DNA from: Paramarasmius palmivorus | Taxonomy: Eukaryota; Basidiomycota; Agaricomycetes; Agaricales; Marasmiaceae | NCBI GenBank assembly: GCA_037176845.1 | Contig: JAYKXP010000013.1 | Coordinates: 496,001 to 560,000, forward strand | Length of the DNA stretch: 64,000 nt | Reading direction: 5' to 3' | Shown here: positions 1 to 12,435 of the stretch, one piece after another | How the letters are laid out: each line of letters begins with the position of its first letter | How positions within the stretch are numbered: the first letter of the stretch is position 1 | The notes under the pieces: model-generated | Told to the model about the DNA's origin: nothing | The model's database searches: none | What the model saw: the letters and a program-made list of their open reading frames with translations, nothing else | Program-made: the position numbers and the translations under genes

Positions 1-2194
1 CCCTCTTTTCCTTATCAGCAAATGCATTTGCCAGGACCAAACCATCCTTCCTTCGTTTTTCCAGTCGCCGCTCCATTCTTGATGCCACCTCCGGGTGCCG
101 TTCCGATGTTTCGTCCACCGCTGCCTGGACTCGCGTCGCAGGTACCATCTTATCCACCTGGTGGCGCTTATTTCCAGGCACCCCCATTGGGTAATCGACC
201 ACCAATGCCACCAGTTAACATTCAACGACAAGCTCCTCCAGTAAATGCTCAAGCAAGAGCTCCTTCGGTCAATGTTCCACAATCAATTCCCCTCGTCAGT
301 GCTCGTCCACCGGCACCTTCGATTAACACTCGGCCGATCCCCCCAGCCAGTGCTCAAAAATCAGCACCTCTGGTTGGCGCTCGATCACCAGTTCCCCTGG
401 TCATTGACACTCAATCAACAGCTCCGCTGATTGATGCTCTGTCACCACCGGACATCAACGTTCAATCGTTAGCTTCTCCAGTTGGCAATAGAACACCAGC
501 CTCTTCAATTAACGCTCAACCACTGGTTTCCCCAGTCAACATTCCCACTCCGTCTCCTACCGACGAAGCTCAATCAATCAATGACCGGGATGATGATGTG
601 GTGGGTTTTTCCTTTGATTTATACTGCGAGGCTGATATTGATGATCCTCAGAGTAATCTCAGCCCATCCGACACTTCGATGAGCGAAACATCAGGCGAGG
701 AGGAAGACGACGTGCCAATTGTTCTCGAAACCTCACCCAAACGTGCCTTCGAGGATTTTTGTCGTCAACGCCAACAGGCTTGGAATGTCTTGGTACGTAC
801 CAATCAATCAATATCAGGAATTCAAGCCTTTACTAACACAAACATGGTAATTTATAGGATTTACAAGGTCATATAGTCGAACTTTGTTGCACCCAGCGGG
901 GATCTCTTTTAATACAGTCATTGCTCCCAGCCATGGAGGCTGCAGAGCAAGAACAAGTTTTCAAAGAGATTTACCCTGGCGCTGTGCATCAAATAGCACT
1001 ACACCCGTTTGGGAATTACGTGCGTAGATTCATGTGTTCTGTATTTGCAACCCTACTTACTTTTATGCCAGGTCCTGACCAGGTTTTTTGAGTTTGGCAC
1101 ACCTTCAATAAAGGATCGCCTCGCAACGGTGATAACAGGGTTTATCTATTCATTGAGCCTGAGCCATCATGGGTGTCGCGTGGTGCAAAATGTACGAACA
1201 TCGATCGTCATAATAGTTATCCCACTAACATCATTGCTAGTCTATTCCGTTAATTCTACCTCAACAACGAACAGCTTATCGAAAGGCGCTAGAGCCTTTC
1301 CTTTTGATCTGTGTTCGACATCCGAACGGAAACCATGTATGACTATTCTGCTCTAGGCTTGTGATATCAACACTAAAGGGCAATTACACTATGCAGGTCG
1401 TTCAAAAGTTGATTGAGAATATACCCCCGGAAGAATGCGACTTTGTTCTCCAGTTGGAGAGTCGGGCCGTCGACCTCTCCATGCATTTTCATGGATCGAG
1501 AGTCATACAGCTTGCCATTGCCCACCTGCCACGGCGGTTGAAAGCATCACTATTGCAAAGACTCTATCCATATGCTCGAAGGATTATGTCGGATTTGTAC
1601 GGGGTAAGATCTTATGCCTCCGAACTAAGGACTGTCTGATTCACTAGCGTTGCTCTAGAATTTTGTCATGAAGAGAGTACTCGAATACGGGAATGATGAA
1701 GACTTTCGCATGATCGCCCGACAAGTCTATGGATCCTTCGGAAATCTAGCTCGACATGTGTACGCCTCAAATGTCTGCGACAAACTCGTGTCCTTAGGCC
1801 CACGTGAAATTCGGCAAGCCTTGGCCAACGAATTGTTGCGAGGGTATCCTGGATCTCCGCACTCGATGATTTCCGCCTTGATGAAAAGTGAAAGTGGGAG
1901 TAAGTCCCAAGTTATTATTCCTTGTCAATAATGCCTGAACACCTTGTCTAGATTATGTTTTGCAGAAGATGGTGAACGCAGCAAGTACACGTCATCGTGC
2001 ATTACTGGTTGAGCGTGTCCAGTCATTGCTCCCGCCTTTGCGCCGCATGAAAGGGCTATCACCGGCAGAGGCGGAACATCTTCGACAACGTCTGGACGCA
2101 AGTAAGTACCTGCTTTTTCCACTACGATTAAGACTTACATTATCACTATGCTATAGTGGGTCGACTAGTCAGAAAGCATCGCAGATGTAAATAA
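1..2194 (+). CDS. Pumilio/PUF RNA-binding protein, 5' partial
   Basis: Eight-repeat PUF protein, expected to bind mRNA 3'UTRs and control translation or decay. The window opens inside a Pro/Ser/Gln/Asn-rich N-terminal region (frame open from base 1). After an intron at 793-857 the Puf repeats follow, interrupted by short introns; the last (2102-2156) leads to a basic tail ending in Lys at 2194. Recognition cores in order: R1 RGSLLIQ, R2 FGNYVLTR, R3 HGCRVVQ, R4 NGNHVVQK, R5 HGSRVIQ, R6 YGNFVMKR, R7 YASNVCDK, R8 GNYVLQK. Several cores depart from the usual N/S/C-x-x-x-Q/E pattern (R2 Thr, R6 Lys, R7 Asp), so the RNA target may differ from UGUA-type sites. All splice joins keep the frame, so the gene looks functional. 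Only the start is missing. Confidence 0.88.
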
Positions 2195-2613
2195 AGATCG
2201 CAGTCGTCGACTGCTGTCATCTTGATTGTTGGACTACTAATCCGCTTGTACGTTGACGAGAGTTTCTGGTACCTACTGCATCGCACTATCCCTTTGGATC
2301 TATAGATACTTTCGTTTGCAATACACTATTTGGCGCAAAAGACGTTGAAAGCGAGAATCGAATGTTCAAATAACTCACGGGAATTCAATTAGTGCCAAGC
2401 CAAGTAATCAAAATCAAAGGCGCTTAGTGGCGAGCGCTTGACTTTCCAGTCTAAGGGCTCGTGCTGGCACGCTTACTAGCAGTGATTATTACGATATAGT
2501 TGAGCCCCTTAAATCACTACCGTCTCCACGTTGAAATCTCTACCTAATGCTTCACCTCGTACATTCTCTTTCTTCTACTCTATTCGAGGAAGAACGGTAC
2601 TATTACACTCTGC
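2195..2613. other. Intergenic, no gene seen
   Basis: Between the PUF stop and the zinc-finger gene. No coding frame, RNA gene or repeat stands out; presumably a 3'UTR and the next promoter. Confidence 0.5.
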
Positions 2614-3313
2614 GTGCCTTTGGGCTTTACTGATGATAGACTAAACAGATTACATCTACTGGCTCGAACATTATCGGAGGCCAACGCACCAGTCGCTCCG
2701 AATTTGACACCTCTTAGTGACAGACCGGTAGTGCCCACTTCACCTCCTGGTGAAATAGTGTCCCAGTTCAGTGCCGCTATATGGCACGATGTCGTGTTGC
2801 CAGAGCCTGAGCAAGAGGTCCAGGCATCATCGCTGCTCCAGTCTGATTACACGGTACCTGAAATGTTTCACGGTCATGCACCGTCTAACGCTGCCGCTCA
2901 CTTCTAGTCCACTTCAAGTTCGCCTGCATGGACAAATGCGGAGATTAGCAGAGATCAGTCAAATCATGTAAGTTCCTAGCTAAAAACATGCCGCGGTGTC
3001 AGTGGTGAATGACCTCAATAATTACACGCCCTCTTAGACTCCTTCTGGCTGTCGCGTAAGTCTATCGACGGAACGGCAACGGCGTCATGCCTTTCTTAAT
3101 GACCCGTGGATCAAAGAAGCTACTGAGGAAACTGCGGTTTGTGGTGCGTGCAACCGGCAAATTACACTTAATAAGGGAAGGAACTATTACCCCTTGAATT
3201 GGCGGAAACATCGCTCGAAATGCTGGGGCATAATGAACGAATGCAAAAAGAAAGGCTGGCCGACGGTGGGTAATGTGATCACCATTGCCGTGCTTGATGT
3301 CCTCAACCCTTGA
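2614..3313 (+). CDS. Small CxxC/HC zinc-finger protein (lineage-restricted)
   Basis: First exon, from ATG at 2614, is an acidic Pro-rich stretch. At least one further splice (donor near 2969, acceptor near 3038) leads to a C-terminal module with C-G-A-C, then the block YYPLNWRKH and H-x3-C, ending at TGA 3311-3313. The pattern C-x2-C-x19-H-x3-C with a Tyr/Asn/Trp block before the His is a putative zinc ribbon or finger. The same layout appears in the gene at 62639-63198. Function is unknown; DNA binding is possible. The exon 1 to exon 2 junction around 2890-2910 is uncertain, so the N-terminal half could be wrong. The finger itself reads clearly. Confidence 0.5.
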
Positions 3314-3759
3314 TAGGATGATCAATATTGGCTGGCATATGATGTCGCCGTTATTCTTATACCCTTGATTCAACAAGATCAACAAGAGAGAGAGCAGTAC
3401 TAGATTCTTTTTAATCGGGCAAGATCGTCTTGTCGGCCAATGAATAGATGAGCTCCGAAGACATAGTTAAAGAAGAGAACGTATAAAACGATTGACCTGG
3501 CTACTACATCTGTGCAACTGCATGAACGCCACAAGGTAAGTAGAAATAATGCACATTCAATATGGGAATAATAGGGTTTGGAGGCCCTGATTTTGAATAC
3601 AAGCAAAGGATCAAGCACTATCGAATTAAATCTCAGAATCGAAGCCGGTTTTAAGCAAATGTGCTGCTTACCTATGCGACTTCTGGATAATCTGCGCTTT
3701 CGGAAGTGGTATCGACTTCATGCTTGACACCTTTGTCAATATCCTACCGCAAGCATTAG
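3314..3759. other. Intergenic between convergent genes
   Basis: 3' ends of the zinc-finger gene (+) and the DUF6534-like gene (-) face each other here. No further structure was recognised. Confidence 0.45.
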
Positions 3760-5729
3760 CTAAATTTTGGACTTTGATGCAAAAACACGTACAGGACCAG
3801 AGGAGACAAAGGAATCAATAGTTCGGCGCCTGTCGTTACCCACTGAATGTGGCATAGGTGCAAACTGAAGTTCAGTTCCCCGACTCGCTACGAAAGACGG
3901 ATTGACAGTCGCAGCTTCGCATTCTCTTCCTAGATTGATAGTGCTGGACATTGACTCGTGTTGAAGGCAATGGTACTTAAGCCGTAGGAATGCAGAGGAC
4001 TCACGTCGTAAAAAAAGAGCTTGTATAGACTGCGAGCCCCAAGCCTTGAAGTTAGCATTGATATGTCGATATGTTGGAGATAGGACACCTACAACGAGCC
4101 ACCAGGGAATAGAATATGATATACAGGCGTGAGTTCGGTAAGGCCAAATGCTGTATCATGCTGAATATATACTGTCAATGGTGATAGCGCGAAGTGTTTA
4201 CCATGATAAGGACCAAGACTGCACAGACGCTATGGCAACATAAGCGCCACACCCGTGAATTAATTCTGGAACACGCACCATGTAAAGATGCCTGCGCTGG
4301 AACATAGTCTGAGCGTTTGATTCGCGGAAACGATGAAGGTGCGAAGACTTAGGATTATCCGGTAAGTATCGCGATTAGACAGCTCAGGAAAGAGCCTTAC
4401 GTTTCTGCACGGGCCAAGGAATAGGCTTGTCTGAGATATTTGATTACACTCAGGGCGATTATAGTGTTTGTAACCACATTGCAAGCATTCACGACTTGGA
4501 AAATAACCTGACAATGAAAAGAAACTGTTAGAAACTATGCCGATGCCTGGACGTGTCAAGAACATAGTCACCCTGAGCTTCTCCAGGTCGGCATACGTAT
4601 TGCTTGGCCAGCTATAGACAAAGGGGAATTAGCATCGTGGCAGCAAATATTATGTTGAGTTCCGCACAGTAGGGCAAGATAAACTAGAACCATAACCATC
4701 ATTCAGCGCATGCCTCCAAATCACAGTAAAATCGACTCACCGATGGTCACGACACACGACAAGACCAGAACGATATGCTGATAATAACGATTGGTGAGTC
4801 CATACTTTTCCGGTTTCAGCGCAATATATACCACTAGCGAGAACAATATAGTGTTCCTTATAGCTCCTGCGAGAAGCAAGACCAGGTCAGATATGTCCAA
4901 GAATCCAGCAATGTAGCAGACTTACGAGGGCGGCGAACACGTTGGAGTAAGATCCTAGCAAGAAATCCGGATGAACGAAATATCTGACTGCGGGCATAAG
5001 ACCTACACCTGCGTTATAATACTGAGCAAAGCCTGTACACGTCGCTGTAGCTTTAATCTCAATCAGAAGGAGTAATAGAAGGTGCGTACGTTGAGCAATA
5101 TTGCGAGCTAAACCGGAATCATTCAGCATCAGTTTTTTCGACAGAAGGCTGTCTGGTAAGCCGCTGCAGTACATACCGGGTAACTCCTGTATATCCCCGT
5201 CAGAAAATCGGACAATGAGTAGGACTGGTAATACGTACCATGTCAATCGACCAAGAAAGGACGGATTTGCGTAATTAGTGATGAGATAGGAGTATAGATC
5301 ATGCGAAAGCAGAACTTGATGGGCGGTATCCAATACTCTAATTCGACCTGAGAATTTGACTGATCATTACATTGAGTCAGAACCCACATAATGGTGATGA
5401 CCTGGCATACTATCTCATGAGTAAGGTGTATGCAAATAGTAGAATTACGCACCGCCAGTTTCAATCGAAAAGAATCCTGAGACCAGAAAGACTATCAAAG
5501 CTACATCACCAACAACGCCAATGACAAGCTTGACTATACAAACCTGCGTGTAAGACCAGGCCAAGAAACAATTGATGCCCCACGCCCTATGACCGTGATT
5601 CTCGTAAGAAAACCAGCAACATATAGTTTAAGAGCAACCTCACGCAGTGGCGAATAATGTGGCGATAAACGCAATAGTAAGCTGGAGGGAAAGGCCGTCA
5701 GCAACGAAAATATGATTCTGATATAGCAT
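3760..5729 (-). CDS. DUF6534-type multi-pass membrane protein
   Basis: Intron-rich gene of the basidiomycete family usually annotated DUF6533/DUF6534: seven-helix-like membrane proteins of unknown role. Start chosen at 5729, reading MLYQNHIF. A 57-nt intron then joins a first hydrophobic helix ending ATAAWGINCFLAWSYTQ. The family hallmark follows near 5250-5330: LDTAHQVLLSHDLYSYL followed by ITNYANPSFL. Further helices read RNTILFSLVVYIAL (about 4850) and VVNACNVVTNTIIALSVI (about 4480), then a hydrophilic tail ending at 3760. Five or more introns are implied and some joins (5100-5250, 4200-4400) could not be fixed, so the model is approximate. A partly decayed gene cannot be excluded. Confidence 0.55.
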
Positions 5730-6039
5730 GAGACTGACCAGAGATGAATCATAAGGAGGGGACGGCATCGGCGCCATTCTTGCGACTAACACGAGTGGAA
5801 GGGAAAGAGGACGATAAACATTCGTGCCGTGGTCAGTTTATTCAAGGACAATTCCCACGCTACACTAACGTGACTAGGTCTGGATTCTTCCCAGTGCGCC
5901 TTAGACCTGGTCACCTTGAGCCTCATGTTCAACTCATGTCTCCAAGACTACCCTCTCGCAACCTCGTTTGGAGACATAATCATAATGCCCAAAGAAGGTG
6001 AAGATTCACATACTAGTTAGTATTCCGTGTTTGCAATCA
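5730..6039. other. Intergenic / promoter region, no gene resolved
   Basis: Lies between divergently transcribed genes: the membrane protein (-) and the second PUF gene (+). A short open frame on + (5744-6001) has no recognisable domain and is probably upstream regulatory DNA. Confidence 0.4.
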
Positions 6040-7437
6040 GGTTGAATGGGACGATTCATTCCCAAACCTTCAAGCTCGCAGCCTGATGTTTTGCCCGCGT
6101 TTGGGCGCCTTTTAGGTGAGTTTACTCAATGCCGGAACTTGCCGGACATCAACTGAATTAGCTCGAGATCAATCAACGACTGAGTTTACTCACGCTCCTC
6201 TTTCGTCTAGTCCTCTCCGATCTTCAAGCATACTGAGGCTACCAATCATCCCAGTGACTCGTAAGTATCTGAAAAAAATTTCTGTCAACAGCAATACCAG
6301 ATAATCAACAAAGAATTTTATTCTCTAGTGGTCCAGTCCGAAAGAATATCCTCTGCGTCTGAAGTTGCCACACGTGCTTCGCCACAACAATCACCGCCCT
6401 GGTTCGTCCTCCTTGTTCGTCCTTGTTTATCCTCCTCCTTCACCTTGCCTTAGATCACTGTATTTTCACCATTATCAAGAAATAACCCAGGTGAATACCT
6501 GCTCTTTTTATGTCTTCGCATGCTGTGGGGCTGCAATCTTTTCCCCGCTCATCGCTGTTCCCCTCAACTCGACGTGACCAAAACCGTTCTAAATTCTGAG
6601 TCCTATTCTAGGAATCTAATGACCAAGAACAACCACCACAAGAAAAGATTGGGCTCCTCGGTGAGCATCCAAATTGCCATCATGTGTACCGCGATAACAA
6701 CAGACAATCATAGGTCACGGTTGAGGCCACCAAATCGCAGTCAAGCCTGCATACTCAAAACTTGCCAGTCGTTCTCGGGGATCAGGCCCAACTGTCGCCA
6801 ACGTGTGAACCACATTTCTGGAGCGGCGGCTACACCCGACTTCGAAAGATGAAAGGGCATGCTATTCCTGATCCTGAGGTGGAAAAGGTGAGTAAGCATG
6901 TTCAGGGCTAGATTGCGTAGACTAATAAAATAGGGTGACTATCCGTCGCAAACCTGTACAAGCCACGGGCAGTACGACTCGGAAGAGGTAGGTACCAACC
7001 TAGTCGTCTATAGTGCTATTGATTCTAACTTGAATTCCAAGGTAGCGACCTTGAAACGCAGATGCCCAGAGAATCCGGTCGAGGAGTTGCAGCTAAGGCT
7101 GCAGACAGACCAACCGTTCAACCTCTGGTCCGCAAAAAACAGCGTACAATCGTCCTCGCAGTCGCGCGGCCAGTCTTTTCGGGCGCCACGTAGGTCCAAT
7201 TTCTACCCTGAAAGCATTCATACTCAATAAATCCTCTGTTGTGGTCCAGAAGCACTACCACCTCCACCGAACGCTCTATCAGTTCACGAGCCTCAGGCTT
7301 CCATAGCAACAAGATTACCAAGTCCTGCTACCTATCAGGACGAGTATTCTATGGCCAATAACCTGTTCACGCCATGGCCAAGAGGTCTGCCTGGTAACTA
7401 TCACTTCCTTATGCCCTCTCCGAAGTATCCGTTAAAA

Positions 7438-7440
7438 TAG
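7438..7440 (+). other. In-frame TAG in PUF gene
   Basis: Coding-like Pro/Gln-rich sequence in the same frame lies on both sides (MPSPKYPLK before, PPGIYPAAQFVPTFQ after). A CAG-to-TAG transition would explain it. Confidence 0.6.
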
Positions 7441-8092
7441 CCCCCAGGGATATATCCTGCTGCGCAATTTGTCCCTACGTTTCAGTCTTGGGGCCTGCCT
7501 ATCCCTCAGGAAAGAGGTCATGTCTTTTGCGGCGGAGGATCGTGGGTATGTGGCTAACCAAGTCTACGGCGAGATAATTTCTGAAACTTTGTCAGGCTCC
7601 TCAAGCGTTTCAAGGTCAAATGGGATCTATATTGCCAGTGCTAGTGTATCCACCATCAAACCCCTTACCGGAACATTACCAACTGTTCATGTACCCATGG
7701 AATCATTGGCCCGCAACCGTAGCCACCGACCCTTCTCCGGACACAAGAAGTCCAAAACTTGCCGCATTCCATTCCAGGCAATCTGCGGAATGGTTACTCC
7801 AGGTAATCACAGTCTGTTATTTTACGTGACATCGTCTCTCAATGCCAGTTAGGATATTGCAGGTTCTATCGCTGAGTTCAGTCAAGATCGATATGGCTGC
7901 AAACTTGTTCAAGCTAGAATAGCCACTGCATCAGACGTGGAGGTTCAGATCATCATGGACGAGCTAGTATCTACTGGTGCTGCGCTCCAGTTGATGTTTG
8001 ACTTCTTCGGGAATTATGTGAGTATGATTTTATTTCTTTTTTTTTCGCACAGTGCCAACTTGTTTTGACAGGTAATACAGAAAATGTTTGAC

Positions 8093-8095
8093 TGA
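8093..8095 (+). other. In-frame TGA between Puf repeats 2 and 3
   Basis: Reads VIQKMFD-stop-ITSKHSSLLASVMEGH. The aligned part of the first PUF gene is FFEFGTPSIKDRLATVI. No alternative splice site seen restores the frame. A CGA-to-TGA transition would explain it. Confidence 0.7.
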
Positions 8096-9116
8096 ATCAC
8101 ATCGAAGCATAGCTCGCTGCTTGCCTCCGTAATGGAAGGACATATTTTAGCTTTAAGTACACATTTTCACGGATCTCGAGTCGTCCAGAAGGTTAGTAGT
8201 CTCGTTAATCAGAATTATATCGCGGCTAACCCAACCTCCTTGTCAAGGCCCTAGAGCACATATCACATGGTGAACGACTCCGATTTCTTGACGAACTGGA
8301 ACTGCATGCCGAGCTGTGTATGCGAGATACTCATGCTAATTATGTAAATATTCTTCCCTATACTAGGCCATCGCTTTCTGATGACTGTTTCGCAGGTCAT
8401 CGAAAAATTTCTGGAGCATTGCAGCCACGAAGAGCTCAGGCCATTCCTCCAAGTCATTCAAACTTCAACCTTGGAACTAGCCACTGATCGGTTTGGATGC
8501 CGAGTACTTCAAAAATGTCTAGAGCGTATTCCCCGTGAGGTGATTGCTTCTCTGTTTCTCGAGCTACACCGAAACACAATAATGCTTATCTTGCATCAAT
8601 ACGGGGTGAGCTGCACAGTTATGAACTGGAAACGAGACTAAGCTCACTGGCTTCTATGTCCTGGGGCAGAATTACATCATCCAGTTTGTTTTTAGCAATG
8701 GCAATCGACACGACAAATCCATAGTCTTGTCGAATATTCGGGGCAATGTTATCGGATTAGCCTGTAACAAATATTCTTCAAACGTTCTGGAAAAGATCTT
8801 GACATCATCGGATACCGCTACAAGATGCATGCTCATCGACGAACTGCTTGTCTCCACAAAGTCAGCCGATGAGTCTCCAGTTTATCTTTTGGCCAACGAT
8901 CACTTTGGTAGTGAGTGTGGACAATTCATTATGAATTCTAATTTACTGAATAATTCTTGGGCAGATTACGTTCTGCAGAGAGCGATTGCGGTGGCTGAAG
9001 CCGACCAAAGGGAACAACTACACAGACGTGTGCGAGAGGACGTTTTGCTTGGTTCTTGGCGCTCGTGTATCTCAGATAAACGTCTTTTCATTAGTTCGTA
9101 CTCTTGCTTTTCTTGA

Positions 9117-9572
9117 TTGCGTAACATGAACTGAGCTTTCGGTCGCAGTTCAGCGCTTACTCGAAGACACTGACCGTTTATTGCTTTGCAAATAGTTCCA
9201 GGTCGCGATCTAGTTCTTCATATCTTGAAAGTTCCACCTTTATCTACACCCACTCTGTCCTGGCTCGCATCCAAAGCTGATTTGCAGCCGCGTATCTTGG
9301 CCGGGAGAGTGTTGTATTACATTTACTCGGAATGTGGCTACGAGCGACTGTTTTACTTTAGTAATATTCGGTGCCAGTCCGGCCTCGTTATTTGTTACTC
9401 GATACTTCGATCCGTTGTATTCTTACTAGGTCTTAGGGAAGACTATTCCTTGGAATCATTAGATATTGCCCGTTGCCCAAAACCACCAAAGGCAGTAAAG
9501 CTCTGATCGTGTGAATCGAAGTGGCTTAAATTTTCCACGGCTTGAATTCCCCCGTTACTTTTCCCCTTCACC
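9117..9572. other. Intergenic, no gene assigned
   Basis: Contains the probable 3'UTR of the PUF pseudogene and the promoter of the F-box gene at 9573. An open frame at 9186-9506 shows no domain and is not called. Confidence 0.4.
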
Positions 9573-11259
9573 ATGACCGATTCAGAGGTGAGAAACCCAC
9601 GTTTCTGGTACCTTTGCTGCTAGGCTAATATGTTACCAGTGGCCAACGACTCTCACCGAACGAGTCCCTCAGGACGTCTGGATACTTATCTGGAAAAAAG
9701 CCGTGAAGCAGTCGGGTTTAGAGTCGAACACTATGCCATTGCTGCTGCGGCTACAGCTGGTGTGTAAACAGTGGCAGCAGAACGTTCGACGAGCTGCAAG
9801 GCTTTGGTCCTATATCCATATCAAATCCCTCGACCCGTTCTGCCTGAACTTCATGCGACTGCAGGTCGAGCGTTCTCAGGCTGCCGGCCTTCACGTCCAC
9901 GTCGACCGTATTCGCTTGCCCATTACTCCTCATTTCCAATACCAGGCTTCTTCAGGTATTGCAGCACTAGTGGCAGCCAAGCCGAGGTGGAAAGTTGTAT
10001 CATTCGACCTCTGCTACCCTACGGACCTACCATATCTTTTCTTCGCCTCCGCCAATCCACTTCCTCGTTTACGCCGGTTCAGCGCCACTTTCTCTTATAC
10101 AGTTCCACAGAGATTTGCGTTGACCATTTTCCAGTCATTGTCGACTAGTCGGCAACTCAGGACAGTGCAGTGGCACGCCAGAACCAATAGCACGAACACC
10201 GAAAGTCCCTTTATCCATTCTAACCTCGTCACCACGCTTGGACCCCGCCTGGGCCTATTCACGCGCATGTCCATGTATTCCACTCTCGATGGTGACTTCT
10301 TGTTGATGCTGAACAAGTGCACCAACTTGATCTTCCTCGATATTTTCGCGCTTCACATTCCGGAACGACGCCACCAAAACATAAACCCCTCATCACCTAT
10401 CATCCACCTCGAACGCCTAGAGCATCTTTGCATAGGTGGCTACAATACAAACCGGGTGTTGCTACTCTCGCACCTCCAAATTCCGACTACTTGTAAGCTT
10501 TCCTTCGGGAAGAGCCACATTGACGTAGAGCCACTTCGCTCCTTCTTGACCCGGAACATACCAGTCATCCCGGAATTCCACTTAACCCTTAGCACTGAAA
10601 GCTGGGAGCCTGACCAAATAGAAGCTGTCGAGTTCTGCCTTCGACGCGCAGCTCGACACGTGCAGCGAGTAGGAATTGTATGGTTTTTGGAGAAAGGGAC
10701 CGCTCCAATCCCTTGCGCCACACACGTGGCCACCATTCCACTCGTTTTGCCAAATCTTGTGGCACTGACTATCAAGGCCTTCTTTTGTGGAGACGGAGCA
10801 CCGGTCTTCCTGTCGCACCTACCTTTCCTGGGCAAAATGCAGTCACCTCGATTGACACATTTGCTAGTGGAATTTCCCGGCCGTTGCTTGGCAGATATTA
10901 CCTTATTCCTGCGCCGCTCGCAATGCTCACTATTGTTTGTTCAATCTCCTCTTCATGCGGGAGATTTGGAATGGCTAGAGCCCGTGTTGAGTGCAGCACC
11001 AGGAGTGCTATGGGGTCAATTTTACCTAGATCAAGCATCGCCGCTGCTTCATAAGCTCGCAACAAGGGAGCCTTCTGGCAGATATCATTTTTGGAGCTAC
11101 TTGCAAAGCTTGTATCTTCTGGTTGACGAAGAAGAAACCATAGGACAAGATGAATGGCAGGGACTTCAAGCATTCACCAGAGCGCGCCCAACTGCCAAAG
11201 TGGCCAAAAGGCATGCCTTGTTTGATTCGGTAGCAGATCCTGAAACCGCCTTGCTTTGA
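9573..11259 (+). CDS. F-box/LRR-like protein (divergent subfamily)
   Basis: Probable SCF ubiquitin-ligase substrate adaptor. A tiny first exon (9573-9587, MTDSE) is joined by a 52-nt intron to one long exon at 9640. The N-terminus reads WPTTLTERVPQDVWILIW then LRLQLVCKQWQQNVRRAA and LWSYI, the shape of an F-box (LP-x-[DE]-[IV]-...-C-x-x-W). The remaining roughly 400 residues hold irregular leucine-rich segments such as LERLEHLCIGGY and LPNLVALTIKAFF, typical of fungal F-box proteins that bind substrates through degenerate LRRs. It lacks the coiled-coil N-terminus (APSAxAENxTKxND) shared by the F-box copies at 26-57 kb, so it is a separate lineage. The frame is fully open and it is likely functional. 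Confidence 0.72.
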
Positions 11260-11840
11260 CTCTAGTACTATCGGTTATAGTTGGTCTGGCAGTTTTCGTA
11301 GCCACGAGTCTGGATTGGATTACTATTATCTTGGCAACTTGGACGATTTCCGGCGCATACTGTATTCATAGCATATAACACCTGGGTTTCGGTAATTGTA
11401 CATACGAGACATCCAATCGAAGGCCTGAGATTAATCGATTAAGAAGCCTAATCCGCGGCTACGTTGCAATATAAAATGCGGTGCCCAAGAAATCAATTTG
11501 CGGCATACTTAAAGCTAGCGAAAATAAGGCCATAGTAGTACGTACTCACGTTCTCCTAGGGTATTCAACATACTGATACCCTTTCCTTACTACAATACTT
11601 TTCGAATACTCCCTGAATACAAGGTGACGTGACAATAGCAGGCCCTGATCGGACGAAACTCGGTGCTTTGTCCCGGGGGTCGATGTTTCGGAGACTACGA
11701 GGTTTCAACTCCTTGTACACCTTCACCAGATAACTTTGAGCCCCGAGAACCTCCAGGTGTACCAACATCTTCGTTTTGAGGGGACCCTCGTCGAGAAGCT
11801 TACTGTCTCCCGGAACACCGGAGGTCCAGGTATCGGAATA

Positions 11841-11892
11841 GCGTCTGGTACTACAAAACAACGAATTCGTTGCTATGTCGGTATCCAGACGC
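11841..11892. repeat. Hairpin A, GAATTC-centred inverted repeat
   Basis: Outer arms GCGTCTGGTAC and GTATCCAGACGC pair with one bulge; the centre CAACGAATTCGTTG is a perfect 14-bp palindrome. Related to hairpin B 956 bp downstream. Confidence 0.7.
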
Positions 11893-12133
11893 TAACAACG
11901 GTCCCGAACTTCCGGTGCAAGGGCACTGGAGTATGCATCGTCGCTGACGACGTCTAGCATGGAGTGGGGGTAAGCTGGTTGGTGGGCACGGATACATGGA
12001 TGGAAAGAAGGGAGCTGGTATGTTCGAAATTTATTTGAGTACGTGCCGTCGCAGAGTAAACATTTGTCTACATAGTCGCGGGGGTGGTATTGGGGTGGAA
12101 GATTCTTTGATGTTCGGTCAGCAGAGTCTTCTA

Positions 12134-12320
12134 GCAAGAACAAGGATAAAAGTTAAGTCGACACCAGCAAAAAAGATCACAGAGCACGCACCGCATACCT
12201 TCTACCTTTCTCATGCATCCATTCCCCGTGAGGTTCGTATGAAATAGCTCTGTAATAGTAAAATAGGTTTGACGAATTATGAATGACGAATGGATGAAAA
12301 AAAGTAGAACATACCTCTGA
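12134..12320. repeat. Imperfect direct repeat, copy 1
   Basis: Shares with copy 2 the ordered landmarks GACACC(A/G)GCA, GCACGCACCG or GCATGCACCG, CTACCTTTCT, TGAGGTTCGTA, ACGAATGGATGAAAAAA and GTAGAAC(A/G)TACCTC. Confidence 0.65.
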
Positions 12321-12435
12321 CAGATACGGGAATGGGAAGAAGGGACAGATGGCCTGTGCGAGTCGGAGTGAGGGGAAGCCGAGCCTTCTAGCGAGGAATC
12401 GGTGATGACAGAGAACGAGATCCAGATAAAGAGGC

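Larger units (their letters stand above)
6040..9116 (+). pseudogene. Second Pumilio/PUF gene with two in-frame stops
   Basis: Full eight-repeat PUF domain at about 7860-9040 with near-canonical recognition cores: R1 YGCKLVQ, R2 FGNYVIQK, R3 HGSRVVQK, R4 HANYVIEK, R5 FGCRVLQK, R6 YGNYIIQ, R7 YSSNVLEK, R8 FGNYVLQR. Under the known PUF code this predicts a UGUANAUA-like site. The pre-repeat segment SPKLAAFHSRQSAEW is typical of Pumilio. Introns are clean (for example one ending at 8071, and 7551-7600). However, a TAG at 7438-7440 interrupts the Pro-rich N-terminal region (same frame resumes at once with PPGIYPAAQF), and a TGA at 8093-8095 interrupts the linker between R2 and R3. The N-terminal exons before 6840 are uncertain, as is the exact 3' end (9116 or slightly beyond). 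Either a recent pseudogene or affected by sequence error. Confidence 0.72.

Noticed and set aside
7394..7440. A 47-nt intron (GTAACT...ATAG) that would remove the TAG at 7438 from the second PUF gene
   Set aside because: Its removal shifts the frame and loses the clearly coding segment that follows; flanking sequence is in one frame without splicing.
10440..11214. Several minus-strand frames inside the F-box gene at 9573-11259
   Set aside because: Antisense shadows of a long coding exon, without domains.
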